Below are positions 47,679-59,712 of a stretch of 64,000 nt of DNA, piece by piece. Below the pieces are notes generated by a model. That model was not told the DNA's origin. It worked only from the letters and a program-made list of their open reading frames with translations, and ran no database searches. Position 1 is the stretch's first letter. Every line of letters begins with the position of its first letter. The position numbers and the translations under genes were made by a program. This stretch comes from Shewanella metallivivens (GTDB lineage: Bacteria; Pseudomonadota; Gammaproteobacteria; Enterobacterales; Shewanellaceae): contig NZ_JAQQPZ010000002.1 in assembly GCF_028750675.1 (NCBI RefSeq), forward strand, positions 63,800 through 127,799, written 5' to 3'.

Positions 47679-47936
47679 TTATTCACTTTTAGGCTTACTG
47701 TCTGTGATATCAGTAGTGTTATCACTTGTTGAACCCGTGCGGCTGTCTGGGGCGGCCGGATTCGTTGAACCTGCTTGTGCTTCATCTTCGGGATTTTTTG
47801 TTGTTTTATTATCTTTAGGATCACCAAATTGTGGCATCTTAAATTTAGCAGAGTACTTAAGCACTGCAAGATTGCTGGCAATGACTCCTATGACTAAAAT
47901 GATAATTAGCCAAACTTCATAACCTTCTAAACTCAT
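47679..47936 (-). CDS. DUF2897 family small membrane protein
   Basis: An 85-residue protein with one transmembrane helix (VWLIIILVIGVIASNLAVL, ~8-26), then a basic stretch and a long hydrophilic tail rich in Asp, Thr and Ser that is probably disordered. Matches DUF2897, a Shewanella-type family of unknown role. It follows kdsB by 56 bases on the same strand. Confidence 0.85.
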   Translation of the reverse strand: MSLEGYEVWLIIILVIGVIASNLAVLKYSAKFKMPQFGDPKDNKTTKNPEDEAQAGSTNPAAPDSRTGSTSDNTTDITDSKPKSE

Positions 47937-47992
47937 GTTTCACCCCAGTTAATATGTGCCATTTTGTATCACATCGATGATGCGCAATGAAT

Positions 47993-48730
47993 TTAGCTTA
48001 TTGCTAAAATGCGTTCACATTTTTCAATATCATCAGGTACGTCAACTTCTGGTGCATTATAGTGACTGATGACCACTTTTATTTTGTGGCCATTTTCTAA
48101 CGCGCGTAACTGCTCAAGTTTCTCGATGTCTTCTAATCTGCCTACTGGTAATTTGGCAAAGGCATTGATGAAACGCTTTGTATAAGCATAGACGCCAATA
48201 TGTTTAAAGACGGGATAGTCTTTAATGTCTCGGCCAAAAGGAATGCGAGCTCTTGAGAAGTACAATGCATTGTAGTCATTGTCAAATACCACTTTAACGT
48301 GCATTGGGTCGTCGAGTTCTTTTTCTTCGGTAATTTGAAAGCCCAGTGTCGCCATTTCAAACTCTCCAGGCTGTTGTTGAAACAAATTTACCATTTGTTC
48401 AATAGAGCTTGGGTCAATCAATGGTTGGTCGCCTTGTAAATTAATGACTAAGTCATCTTCACCTAAGCCTAAACGTTCAATAGCATCGTTAATGCGGTCG
48501 GTACCTGAAGCGGCATCAGGATCTGTCATGACTGCTTTTCCACCAAAGGCTTCTACTGCATTTTTAATGCGATCGTCATCGGTGGCAACAAAGATATTAT
48601 CGATACCTTTAGCCAGTGCAGCACGTTCGTACACGCGTTGGATCATCGGCTTACCTGCAATAAGGGCGAGAGGTTTGCCTGGAAAACGGCTTGAGCCATA
48701 ACGTGCAGGAATGATAAGAGTAACGTTCAT
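47993..48730 (-). CDS. kdsB: 3-deoxy-manno-octulosonate (8-amino-Kdo type) cytidylyltransferase
   Basis: Activates the Kdo sugar with CTP before it is added to lipid A. The ATG at 48730 ([21 protein letters not shown]) with AAGG upstream gives 245 residues; the in-frame extension of nine residues is not needed. The CTP-binding motifs are [20 protein letters not shown] and NLQGDQPLI. In Shewanella this enzyme handles 8-amino-3,8-dideoxy-manno-octulosonate, and the sequence closely resembles those proteins. The kdnA/kdnB genes that make the amino sugar are not in this window. Confidence 0.92.
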   Translation of the reverse strand: MNVTLIIPARYGSSRFPGKPLALIAGKPMIQRVYERAALAKGIDNIFVATDDDRIKNAVEAFGGKAVMTDPDAASGTDRINDAIERLGLGEDDLVINLQGDQPLIDPSSIEQMVNLFQQQPGEFEMATLGFQITEEKELDDPMHVKVVFDNDYNALYFSRARIPFGRDIKDYPVFKHIGVYAYTKRFINAFAKLPVGRLEDIEKLEQLRALENGHKIKVVISHYNAPEVDVPDDIEKCERILAIS

Positions 48731-49045
48731 TAAATTAGCCTTACTGTTTGTAGACAATATCTATTGAGGAGAAACAACACCCCAATAACTGAATATGTTG
48801 TGAGTTAACCGCAACTTGAGTGAGCTGATGAGGTTTATTATATACAAGGTAATATTTTAATCTGCATATTTCGTGAAAACATCTCAACATCAAGTATCGT
48901 ATGTTTAAAAAATTTGCGTTTAATAAAGGTTATTGCACAAAATATAACACGACACTTTTTTGAGTTGTTCACATAAACAAAAGCCTGCTAAATATCCGTT
49001 TAATTGGATAATGCAGGCCAGTGTTAGATTATTTTACTCAGATAT
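48731..49045. other. Intergenic region between kdsB and carbonic anhydrase
   Basis: About 315 AT-rich bases between two genes on the same strand. It holds the kdsB promoter and the terminator of the carbonic anhydrase gene (48983-49018). No small gene or repeat was seen. Confidence 0.5.
48983..49018 (-). terminator. Probable terminator of the carbonic anhydrase gene
   Basis: GCCTGC / GCAGGC outer stem with an inner TATCC / GGATA stem, 28 bases after the stop; followed on the minus strand by TTTTG. Confidence 0.65.
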
Positions 49046-49660
49046 TTATGGAATATCACTACCATGGACACGGTCAACAGTCACATCTAAGTCAGTCAAT
49101 AAACCGTTGTCGATGCCGTAAATCCAGCCATGAATGGCTACATCTTGGCCGCGGTCCCATGCCTCTTGAATAATATTGGTTGAAACCACGTTTGATACTT
49201 GTTCCATGACGTTGAGTTCGCATAAACGATCAAAACGCTGTTGTTCTGTCATCGGTTCAAGATCGGCATAGTGAATACGATGAATGTCACGAAGGTGCCC
49301 AAGCCAATTATCAATTAAGCCAAAGCGCTCTTTACCCATTGCGGCACGCACACCACCACATCCATAGTGACCAACGACCATTATGTGTTTTACTTTGAGC
49401 ACATCGACGGCATATTGCAGTACTGATAAGCAGTTTAAGTCGGTATGAATCACCATATTAGCAATATTACGGTGGACAAAGACTTCACCGGGTAATAAAT
49501 CAATAATTTGGTTTGATGGTACTCGGCTATCCGAGCATCCAATCCACAAGTATTCAGGGGTTTGTTGTTTAGCGAGCTGTTCAAAAAAAGTAGGATCTTC
49601 TTTATTGATCCGTTCAGCCCACCGGCGATTGTTATCAAATAATGGTTTAAGCAGTTTCAT
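49046..49660 (-). CDS. can: Beta-class carbonic anhydrase
   Basis: Zinc enzyme that interconverts CO2 and bicarbonate, supplying bicarbonate for carboxylations. It has 204 residues. Zinc ligands are C42 and D44 in GCSDSRVP, and the His and Cys in [13 protein letters not shown]. It is very similar to E. coli Can (residues [16 protein letters not shown] and [17 protein letters not shown]). Monocistronic. Confidence 0.96.
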   Translation of the reverse strand: MKLLKPLFDNNRRWAERINKEDPTFFEQLAKQQTPEYLWIGCSDSRVPSNQIIDLLPGEVFVHRNIANMVIHTDLNCLSVLQYAVDVLKVKHIMVVGHYGCGGVRAAMGKERFGLIDNWLGHLRDIHRIHYADLEPMTEQQRFDRLCELNVMEQVSNVVSTNIIQEAWDRGQDVAIHGWIYGIDNGLLTDLDVTVDRVHGSDIP

Positions 49661-49768
49661 TGGCGCTCTGATTTTGACTAGGTTGCCGGTGACGATTCAC
49701 AGGCAATATGACATTTTGTAACGAGTATATCAGCAATATAGATGGATCTGGTCTATCCATCTTGTTGA

Positions 49769-50617
49769 TTAATTAAAATTCACTTTACTCAAAAAATCAA
49801 TAAGATGCTGGTTGAATAAATCGGCTTGCTCAATATTAGCCAGATGCCCAGCTTGATCAATATGCAACAATTGACTGCCATCAATACAGTCATGCATTAA
49901 ATAGCTTTCTAATGGTGTACGTAAGTAACCATTTAAGCCAACTGCAATTAAGGTGGGCAAAGTCAACGCCTCAACAGACTCTAAGGTGTCGCGTTTAAAA
50001 ATTGCCATATTAGCAAACTTTAGTAATGGCGTTATTTGCGATGGGCTGATGTCGGTTAGTTGTTGATTAAATTGTTCAATTGCTTGTGCTAATGCCGCAT
50101 TGTACTGACTCGTTTGTATCGCATCTTTACTGAAAAACAATTCAGTTAAGCTTGTTGCTAATTCATCAGGCATTGCCTGAGCATTGGCCACTTGTGCCAT
50201 AAAACCTTGATACTTTACGCAGTTAACTTGTGGTTCAAAGCCGACAAAACTGTTAAGCATCACCAGGCCTCGTACTCTTGCAGGGGCCATGAGTACCATT
50301 TCGGTAGCAATGGCCCCACCACAACCATGGCCAATCACAGCAAAATTGCTCACTTCAAGTGCATCCATTAAATCGAGTAAATTTTTGGCAACATCCTGTA
50401 AATTATCACAACTTTCTGGCAGGGTCTTACTCTGACCATGCCCCCATAAGTCAACGGCGATACAGCGGTATTGCTTGGCTAACTCGGTTATCTGGCTTTG
50501 CCACATTTGACTGCTGGCCAACAAACCATGACAAAACAGAATGGCTGGCCCTGTGCCTTGGTCGGCATAGTAAAGGGCGTGTTGATTTATGGTTTTACTG
50601 GTTAATTGTAATGACAT
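49769..50617 (-). CDS. Alpha/beta hydrolase homologue lacking the nucleophile serine
   Basis: A 282-residue cytosolic alpha/beta hydrolase fold protein. The oxyanion loop FCHGLLASSQMW and the late AGHLANIEQ with the catalytic His are present. The nucleophile elbow reads GHGCGG: the serine position of GHSxGG is Gly (G98), with Cys one residue later. The acid position after AVGLN is Gly as well. It is probably not a normal serine hydrolase. It lies 37 bases downstream of the M15 peptidase gene on the same strand, as last gene of a likely four-gene unit with yffB-like, dapE and M15. Confidence 0.82.
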   Translation of the reverse strand: MSLQLTSKTINQHALYYADQGTGPAILFCHGLLASSQMWQSQITELAKQYRCIAVDLWGHGQSKTLPESCDNLQDVAKNLLDLMDALEVSNFAVIGHGCGGAIATEMVLMAPARVRGLVMLNSFVGFEPQVNCVKYQGFMAQVANAQAMPDELATSLTELFFSKDAIQTSQYNAALAQAIEQFNQQLTDISPSQITPLLKFANMAIFKRDTLESVEALTLPTLIAVGLNGYLRTPLESYLMHDCIDGSQLLHIDQAGHLANIEQADLFNQHLIDFLSKVNFN

Positions 50618-50654
50618 TTAGCAGGCTCATTGAATAAAAAGTAGCACGCAGGCA

Positions 50655-52824
<2,170 letters not shown>

Positions 52825-52971
52825 AAGAAAACTCCCTTTTGTCGGTGAGGTTATAAATGGGCTTAGCGGCTGCTTTCAGGCAAGGCCGTTGTTGCTAAAG
52901 ATAATGCTGATATTGTGGCATTGAGTGGCAGCTTGAACAAGGTTATTGCGGGCTTTTGAATAGATTTCATA

Positions 52972-52997
52972 AAATGCAAGCTAAGAGCGCTTGCATT
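52972..52997 (-). terminator. Probable terminator of ptsH-ptsI-crr
   Basis: AAATGCAAGC / GCTTGCATTT stem with a six-base loop, 38 bases after the crr stop; followed on the minus strand by a short T-rich tail. Confidence 0.75.
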
Positions 52998-53034
52998 TGA
53001 TTTGTTTGGAAGAGTATGAGCTTAGGCGCTAACG

Positions 53035-53544
53035 CTACATTTGCACAGTAAAAATCACGTCTTTGCCCGCTACCACACTTCCTTGAGCTTTATCGAGTTG
53101 TTTAACATCTTCCATATTGGCAAGCACCACCGGGGTTAATAAACTCTCAACATTGTCTCGTAAGAAAGCTAAGTCAAATGATAGGATAGGTTGACCGGCT
53201 TTAACTTGTTGGCCCTCTTCGGCCAATCGTTTAAAGCCATTACCTCTTAACTCAACCGTGCCAACACCAAAGTGCACAAATAGCTCAAGCCCTTGTGGAG
53301 ACTCAATACTAAAGGCGTGGTTGGTTTCAAATATTTTTCCTATGGTGCCGTCGATAGGGGCAACAATAAACTCGCCCTTAGGGTCGATAGCGATCCCATC
53401 ACCGACAATTTTTTCGGCAAAAACAACATCGGGTACTTTTTCTATGGCAACAATGTCACCCGACACTGGTGCTAAAATAGCAATACCGCCAGTTAATTGC
53501 GGTTGGCCTGAAATGAGTCGTCTAATGCGGCTTAAAAATCCCAT
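53035..53544 (-). CDS. crr: PTS glucose-specific IIA component
   Basis: Phosphocarrier and regulator (IIA-Glc): accepts phosphate from HPr and controls adenylate cyclase and sugar permeases. The ATG at 53544 (MGFLSRIRRLI) gives 169 residues, the E. coli length. The phosphorylated His is in ELFVHFGVGTVELRG, and the second active-site His is in ETNHAFSIE. The N-terminal amphipathic helix matches the membrane-associated helix of E. coli IIA-Glc. Last gene of ptsHI-crr. Confidence 0.96.
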   Translation of the reverse strand: MGFLSRIRRLISGQPQLTGGIAILAPVSGDIVAIEKVPDVVFAEKIVGDGIAIDPKGEFIVAPIDGTIGKIFETNHAFSIESPQGLELFVHFGVGTVELRGNGFKRLAEEGQQVKAGQPILSFDLAFLRDNVESLLTPVVLANMEDVKQLDKAQGSVVAGKDVIFTVQM

Positions 53545-53613
53545 AAGGAAAGGCACCTTTTATTAATATTTTTATATGTTTAATTGTAAACAGCTCTGAT
53601 AACTTTACCAGTT

Positions 53614-55329
53614 TTAATTACAATTAACAGTGTTTATAGCTGTGCGTATTTCATCAATGCGTGTTAGCCCCTTGACCCGTTGCGCATGTGTTACAAAATC
53701 TTGATATCGGCCGTTGATGAGCACGGCTTTTACCTCGAGCAGACTCGTTGGATTAATACTGATTTCATCTAAATCTAGGCCAACTAATAACGGTAATACT
53801 TGCGGATCGCTACCCAATTCTCCGCATAAAGACACTTTAACCTTAGCTTGTTTACAGTGCGCTATAGTCATAGAGATCAACTCAATCACTGCAGGTGATA
53901 ACGCGGGGTATTGCTTGGCTAAATGTGGGTTTGTACGGTCTGCGGCCAAAGTATATTGGGTTAAATCGTTGGTGCCTATGCTGACAAAATCCAGTAATGG
54001 CAACATGCTAGGTAAATTAAATACTGCAGCAGGTGTCTCAACCACAATACCGTAACTGAGTTCGCCAAAACCTTTTTCTTGTTCAATCAATTGCGCCTTG
54101 GCTTGGTCAATTAATGTCATCGCGTCCTCAAGCTCTTCTATTTGGCTTACCATCGGGAACATTAATCTCACCGGGCCATGATTTGCGGCGCGAAGCACTG
54201 CCTTTACTTGACTAATAAAGGTGTCAGGATGGGCCAAGCTATAGCGAATCCCTCGAATGCCAAGTGCGGGATTATCTTCTTGCGATTGTTGTAAGTAGGG
54301 GATTTCTTTGTCGGCACCAATATCAAAGGTGCGCACCGACAATACTTGCCCTTGGAGACTGTGCAATGCTTCACTATATAATTTGTATTGTTGATGCTCA
54401 TCAGGCAAGGCTTTGGCATTCATTAATAAAAATTCTGTTCTAAATAATCCTATCCCTTGTGCGCCAACATCAGACACATGAGAGACCTCACTTAAATTGC
54501 CCACGTTTGCTAATAAAGTGATACTGTGGCCATCTTGAGTGACGCTCGGTTTGTCTTTGTAAGCTGTGAGTGCTTGACGGCGCAGGATCTCTTGTTGCTG
54601 CTTTTGTTGTAATTGATTCAATAACGCGGCTGTGGGAGAGGTGTGTAACTCGCCAGACATTGCATCTAAAATTAATGGTTCGCCGTCTTTTATGGCCTGA
54701 TGGTGCTGTGAAAACTGATAATTTAACAGTGCTGGAATGCCTGCCGCACGCGCCAAAATCGCAGTGTGACTGGTTAGGCCGCCAGACTCTAATACAATGC
54801 CTTTGATATGCTTTAACGGCAAAATGGCAAATTCTGCTGGGGTTAAATCATCGGCTAATAAAATGGTGTCTTCGATAAGCGTCGATAAATCCCACTGCAA
54901 ATGGCCATGCAATGCACTGATAAGCCGCTTAGCTAAACAGAGAATATCGCTACTTCGATTGGCTAGGTATGGGTCGTCTAGTTCAGATAATTGTGCAGCT
55001 TGTTGATTAAATATGCGATCAATCGCCACCGCCGCACAGACTTTAAATTGCTTGATATGCTGATGTAACTGTTGCTGTAATTCTTCATCTTCAAGCAACA
55101 AGATATCGGCATCGATCAGTTGAAAGTTTTCACATTCTTGGCAAAGATGATGCTGGCAATGTTGTAAATGACTGATGAGCAGTTCAATGGCGTGAGTTAA
55201 TTGTTGTTGCTGCTGGTTAATTTGCTCAGCATTGAGCAGCTTAAAATCCAGCGGCTGCATTTGCGAGGTCATGGTCAATGCTTTACCAAACGCGATGCCT
55301 GGTGAAACAACAATTCCATTGAATGACAT
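53614..55329 (-). CDS. ptsI: PTS phosphoenolpyruvate-protein phosphotransferase (Enzyme I)
   Basis: Transfers phosphate from PEP to HPr. It has 571 residues. The phosphorylated His is in SGGLTSHTAILARAAGIPALL, the PEP-binding domain has GIGLFRTEFLLM, the active-site Cys is in VSLCGELGSDP, and the TIM-barrel segment VSIGTNDLTQY is conserved. It follows ptsH by 11 bases, and crr follows after 69 bases. Confidence 0.97.
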   Translation of the reverse strand: MSFNGIVVSPGIAFGKALTMTSQMQPLDFKLLNAEQINQQQQQLTHAIELLISHLQHCQHHLCQECENFQLIDADILLLEDEELQQQLHQHIKQFKVCAAVAIDRIFNQQAAQLSELDDPYLANRSSDILCLAKRLISALHGHLQWDLSTLIEDTILLADDLTPAEFAILPLKHIKGIVLESGGLTSHTAILARAAGIPALLNYQFSQHHQAIKDGEPLILDAMSGELHTSPTAALLNQLQQKQQQEILRRQALTAYKDKPSVTQDGHSITLLANVGNLSEVSHVSDVGAQGIGLFRTEFLLMNAKALPDEHQQYKLYSEALHSLQGQVLSVRTFDIGADKEIPYLQQSQEDNPALGIRGIRYSLAHPDTFISQVKAVLRAANHGPVRLMFPMVSQIEELEDAMTLIDQAKAQLIEQEKGFGELSYGIVVETPAAVFNLPSMLPLLDFVSIGTNDLTQYTLAADRTNPHLAKQYPALSPAVIELISMTIAHCKQAKVKVSLCGELGSDPQVLPLLVGLDLDEISINPTSLLEVKAVLINGRYQDFVTHAQRVKGLTRIDEIRTAINTVNCN

Positions 55330-55340
55330 AAGGTGTCCTT

Positions 55341-55598
55341 TTAGCTGAGGGTGATCAGCAATGAGGCAATTTTGTCGACTGCCGCTTGCGCTTGCTCCCC
55401 TGTGGCAAATACCGTTACAGATACACCTTGGTATAAACCTAATGTTTGTAATTTAAATAAACTTTTGGCACTGGCTTGCTTGCCATTGCACTCTACCATA
55501 ACGTCACAGTTAAATGCTTTAGCTTCTTTGACTAATAAAGCTGCTGGGCGAGTGTGGATACCATGCGGAGCAACAATCGTAACAGTTTTTTGATACAT
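55341..55598 (-). CDS. ptsH: PTS phosphocarrier protein HPr
   Basis: Shuttles phosphate from Enzyme I to sugar-specific IIA proteins. The ATG at 55598 (MYQKTVTIVAPHGIHTRPAA) gives 85 residues and places the active His at position 15, the family numbering. An ATG five codons upstream is in frame but would add residues not found in the family. The regulatory Ser region is KQASAKSLFKLQTL. First gene of ptsH-ptsI-crr. Confidence 0.95.
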   Translation of the reverse strand: MYQKTVTIVAPHGIHTRPAALLVKEAKAFNCDVMVECNGKQASAKSLFKLQTLGLYQGVSVTVFATGEQAQAAVDKIASLLITLS

Positions 55599-55801
55599 AG
55601 AGAAAATACTCATTAATGAATGACAACTAAATACTCATTTAACGCTATATTTCAGGTGGTTATGTTTTTATTTTTTCGTTGAGTTCCTTTTTATACAAGG
55701 CTGAAATACTCTGGTATTTAATCTCAAGCGCTTAATATACCCTAAAGTAAGCAGGGCTAAAAGTGATGCTAAGCGTAAACGCTACACTCCTAAGTCATCT
55801 G

Positions 55802-55851
55802 CTCAGTCAAACAAAGCCAGCAATAACAATTGCTGGCTTTGTTTGACTGAG
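55802..55851 (-). terminator. Terminator of the chemoreceptor gene
   Basis: A perfect 22-bp inverted repeat (CTCAGTCAAACAAAGCCAGCAA and complement) with a six-base loop, 17 bases after the stop of the chemoreceptor gene. No long T-run follows, but the stem is unusually stable. Confidence 0.75.
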
Positions 55852-55867
55852 TGTTTGCGCGGGTGAC

Positions 55868-57472
55868 TTAAACCTTAAATTGTCCCAAGGTTTGGCTCAT
55901 GTCTTTACTGACAGTTTGCAATGATTGCGCTGCTTCAGAATGGGCTTCATTGGTGCTTAGAGACAATTCAGTTAATTCTGAAATCGTGGTGACATTACGA
56001 TTAATGTCTTCAGTGACCAATGCTTGCTCTTCAGTCGCACTTGCGAGCTGGGCCGTCATGTTACTGATATTTTCAATCTGCGCTAAAATTTCAATAATGG
56101 CTTCGCTAGATTGAATCGCTTTAGACTGTAATTGAGATGACTGCTGCTGAGTGTGGGTATTACTGTCAATAACAGATTGAATACCTTTCTGAATCTGCCC
56201 TACAATTTTATTAATTTCGTTAGTAGAGGATTGTGTTCTTGTTGCTAATGCGCGTACTTCATCTGCAACTACCGCAAACCCACGACCGTGCTCGCCCGCT
56301 CTTGCCGCTTCGATGGCCGCATTTAATGCCAACAAGTTAGTTTGGTCTGCAATACTGCCTATGACATCTAGAATACTGCCAATTTCAGCAGATGACTGAC
56401 TCAAGCTCACAGAGACTTGTTCAGACTGTTTTAACTCACTCACCAAACTTTCTGTATGCTCAACGGTTTGTTGCATTAATTGCTGATTTTGTTCTGCCTG
56501 ATGTTTAACGTTATTAGCGCCTTGTGCTGCATCTTGAGTATTACGAGCCATTTCTTGGCTGGTTGATAGCATTTGATTAATTGCGGTGGCCACGCTTTGG
56601 GTTTCATTGTTGACCTGATTGGCACTCTCATTTGATTGCTTAACGGTTTCAAATAAGTGCTGTGCTTGTTCGTTTAAGCTTTGTCCTAACGGTTGTAAAT
56701 GCGACACCATGTCAGCTATTTTAATCACAAATTGATTAAATCCATCGGCAAGTTTAGTCACTTCATCATCACCGATAGTCGATAAGCGTTGAGTGAGGTC
56801 GCCTTCACCTTTGGCAATTTGTTCCATTGCGTAGGTGGCTTCTTTTAAAGGTTGCGTAATAGAATGATTGAGTAATAAAAAGAACGCAAAAATGGGCACG
56901 GAAATAAACAACATGATGATTAAGTAATCAATAATAATGCCGGTCATGCTTTGGTTGACTTGATCTAAATTTGCTTGGGTAATGATGGTGAACTGATTTA
57001 TTGGCAAATAGGCGGCAGCGGCTAATACGGTTTGCGATTGACCGCCATTCGCCTTAAGTGATAGTTGTGCTTGTGTTGTTGACTGTTTCGCGCCATTGAT
57101 TAATTGACTGTAAGAGGGACTGTTAGCACTGGTAAGTGTATTGACCGTTTGGCCCGCTGCTGCCTTTAGGGTGCTAAAAAGCACTTTATTTTGATTATCA
57201 ACCACCAGTAAATCCATATACTGACTTATTTGAATATCTGCGATAAAGGCGAGTAAATCGTCTTGTGGTAATTGCTGCTGTTGTTGCAGTACCTTCAGCA
57301 TGTTGACCATTAAGGTTGCTTGCTCACTAACTTGTTTTTGTTGTTGTTCAACTAAGTGAGTGTATTGTTCTTTTACTGAAAAAGACCCAAACACAACCGT
57401 GCCAATCGCGGCTAAAATCAGCATGATAAACAAACGCTTTAAAATAGTTAAACGTCTCAATAATTCAATCAT
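55868..57472 (-). CDS. Methyl-accepting chemotaxis protein
   Basis: Inner-membrane chemoreceptor of 534 residues. TM1 is ~13-32, a periplasmic sensing region of ~150 residues follows (with [20 protein letters not shown], a dCache/sCache-like strand pattern), and TM2 is ~184-205. A HAMP domain then leads into the long cytoplasmic coiled coil with the hairpin tip [40 protein letters not shown]. No C-terminal CheR-docking pentapeptide is seen. Ligand unknown. Divergent from the DUF3334 gene. Confidence 0.93.
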   Translation of the reverse strand: MIELLRRLTILKRLFIMLILAAIGTVVFGSFSVKEQYTHLVEQQQKQVSEQATLMVNMLKVLQQQQQLPQDDLLAFIADIQISQYMDLLVVDNQNKVLFSTLKAAAGQTVNTLTSANSPSYSQLINGAKQSTTQAQLSLKANGGQSQTVLAAAAYLPINQFTIITQANLDQVNQSMTGIIIDYLIIMLFISVPIFAFFLLLNHSITQPLKEATYAMEQIAKGEGDLTQRLSTIGDDEVTKLADGFNQFVIKIADMVSHLQPLGQSLNEQAQHLFETVKQSNESANQVNNETQSVATAINQMLSTSQEMARNTQDAAQGANNVKHQAEQNQQLMQQTVEHTESLVSELKQSEQVSVSLSQSSAEIGSILDVIGSIADQTNLLALNAAIEAARAGEHGRGFAVVADEVRALATRTQSSTNEINKIVGQIQKGIQSVIDSNTHTQQQSSQLQSKAIQSSEAIIEILAQIENISNMTAQLASATEEQALVTEDINRNVTTISELTELSLSTNEAHSEAAQSLQTVSKDMSQTLGQFKV

Positions 57473-57745
57473 TTACAGTCCCAAACAAAATATCCATATA
57501 AGGTGAGCTGATTATAGAGGATTTAAGGTAAATGATAACAGCGTAACCACAAATATGTGAGCAAGTCATAATATTTAACGTTTTTGTCATGTGATGACTA
57601 AAGTTATAAAAACACCAATATATCATGCGGTTAATCACACTTTAAGCTTGTTTGGTTATTTTACATGCTAATCAATTGTTTTAATTTTGATTTTTTTGCG
57701 TTTTACCCGCAAGATTAGCTTAAATAATGAAAAGGTACCCAAGCC

Positions 57746-58453
57746 ATGACCCCTAATACAGTTAACAACGACGACATTCTTTTAAAACTGTGTCATTCAG
57801 TTTCTCATGTTTTATCTAGCACCAGTGCCAGCCAGGTCACTCACGCAGGTATGGTACAAAGTATTTCCCGAACTCGCTTAAAACCAGATTTAGGGTGTTT
57901 TTCGATATTTGATGGCGGCTTTTCAGGTTTAGTTGTGATTAATTTTTCTGCCGATGCGGCCATCGAGATTTATCGCCGTTACATGATCAACATGGGTATG
58001 CCGGAATCTGAATTGGCGTTTTCGCACACATCAGATGATGTAGGTAATGTGATGGGCGAATTGATGAACCAAATTTTGGGCGATTTTATTGGCAAAATTT
58101 CAAAAGAACTACAAACATCGATCAGTCAAAGCCAGCCAAAAATGTTAACAATTAATAAAGAATTAACGATTTCAGTAGATACTAATCTTGATGATGCAGT
58201 GGCAAGACGGGTGTCATTTAAAACTGAAAACAACCATATTTTTTATCTTGAGTTTGCCATGGACAGAACCGAATTTATCCGTTCTGCAGACTTTGAGGTA
58301 GATGAAGAGTTTGACCTAGACTCATTGATAGAAACTCACGGTAAAAAAACGCCTAAGAAATCAGAATCTAAAACAGATATGCTAAGTGACCCTAATGTCA
58401 AAGGATTAGTCGCTGATGATGCTGACGATTTATTGAGTGAACTTGGGTTATAA
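57746..58453 (+). CDS. DUF3334 family protein (CheX/CheC-like)
   Basis: A 235-residue cytosolic protein. The central part (GCFSIFDGGFSGLVVINFSADAAIEIYRRYM and DDVGNVMGELMNQILGDFIGKI) has the alternating pattern of CheX/CheC-type phosphatases, with E and N spaced as in ExxN in GELMNQILGDF. The C-terminal tail is acidic (DVNVKGLVADDADDLLSEL-like), perhaps a docking tail. The family is usual in Shewanella and Vibrio. Divergent from a chemoreceptor gene, so a chemotaxis role is plausible but inferred. Confidence 0.82.
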   Translation: MTPNTVNNDDILLKLCHSVSHVLSSTSASQVTHAGMVQSISRTRLKPDLGCFSIFDGGFSGLVVINFSADAAIEIYRRYMINMGMPESELAFSHTSDDVGNVMGELMNQILGDFIGKISKELQTSISQSQPKMLTINKELTISVDTNLDDAVARRVSFKTENNHIFYLEFAMDRTEFIRSADFEVDEEFDLDSLIETHGKKTPKKSESKTDMLSDPNVKGLVADDADDLLSELGL

Positions 58454-58554
58454 TTTTTCGTAGTAAATGATATAAAAAACAGCCAATAAAGTGATTTATC
58501 TTGGTTGTTTTTGTACGTGACAACGACGATAACGATGAAGGGTAATAAATAATA

Positions 58555-59586
58555 ATGACCTCAAAAGCGACCTCTATTGATATTGCGTACCGTGCTGGTG
58601 TGTCGCAGTCGACAGTCTCGCGTGCGTTACGAAACAGTCCGTTGGTGAATTTAGAAACTCGCCAACGTATCCAAGCTATTGCCAAAGAACTCAATTATAA
58701 AGTCGACAAAAACGCCAGTAATTTGCGAACTCAAAACAGTCTCACCTTAGCCTTGTTAATTTGTGAAGACCCCACAAATGACGATTCAATGATCAATCCA
58801 TTTTTCTTATCTATGTTGGGCTCTATAACCCGTGCAACAGCACGCCAAGGCTATGATTTATTAGTGTCGTTTCAACAATTGTCGACAGATTGGCATGCAG
58901 ATTATGAAGACAGCAACAAAGCCGATGGCATTATTTTATTAGGTTATGGCGATTACATGGATTACGCTCATAAGCTAGAAACCTTAATCGAAAAAAACAC
59001 CCACTTTGTCATTTGGGGGGCAGAGCACAACAATAAAGCGGTGTTATCAATTGGATGTGACAACCATCAAGGTGGTTACATTGCCACTGAGCACTTATTA
59101 AGTTTGGGTCATACAAAAATAGCGTTTTTAGGTGACTCATCTAGCCATAGCCCAGAATTTCGCGATCGCTATCTTGGCCATATTGAAGCCATAAATAAAG
59201 CGGGTATTCAAGCCGATGAACAGTTACAGCATGACGCATATAATACCGAGGCATCAGGTTATGACGCCGCCAACGCGCTGCTCGACAGTGGCGTGCAATT
59301 TGAAGCCATTTTTACCGCCAGTGATCTCATTGCTATAGGGGCAATAAGGGCACTTAAAAAACGTGGTGTTTTAGTGCCTGAGCACGTTGCTGTAGTGGGG
59401 TACGATGATATTCCAGTAGCCAGTTTTGCTAACCCTGCTTTAACCACGGTAAAGCAAGACACCCAATTTGCCGGTGAAATTTTGGTCGAAAGTGTGCTTA
59501 AACAAATTCGCGGTGAAGAAGTCAGCCAACGGCTATTAAAAACCAGTTTGGTGGTCCGTAATTCTTGTGGTGCTAATATTGATTAG
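58555..59586 (+). CDS. LacI family transcriptional regulator
   Basis: A 343-residue sugar-responsive repressor. The N-terminal helix-turn-helix is SIDIAYRAGVSQSTVSRALRNSPLVN (~7-32), the hinge helix is around KNASNLRTQ, and a periplasmic-binding-protein-like effector domain follows to the end (VVGYDDIPVASFANPALTTVKQD). It could control the glucoamylase gene 1.8 kb downstream, but no palindromic operator typical of LacI proteins was found near either gene. Sugar unknown. Confidence 0.9.
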   Translation: MTSKATSIDIAYRAGVSQSTVSRALRNSPLVNLETRQRIQAIAKELNYKVDKNASNLRTQNSLTLALLICEDPTNDDSMINPFFLSMLGSITRATARQGYDLLVSFQQLSTDWHADYEDSNKADGIILLGYGDYMDYAHKLETLIEKNTHFVIWGAEHNNKAVLSIGCDNHQGGYIATEHLLSLGHTKIAFLGDSSSHSPEFRDRYLGHIEAINKAGIQADEQLQHDAYNTEASGYDAANALLDSGVQFEAIFTASDLIAIGAIRALKKRGVLVPEHVAVVGYDDIPVASFANPALTTVKQDTQFAGEILVESVLKQIRGEEVSQRLLKTSLVVRNSCGANID

Positions 59587-59712
59587 CGAGTAAAAAGACG
59601 TGTTGAGTATAGTAAACTGAGACCGACTATCAATGTATACTAGCCAACATAAAAGCCGATAAAACAATACGATATACACTCTATTTTTGATTGATAAAGG
59701 ATACAAGCAATT

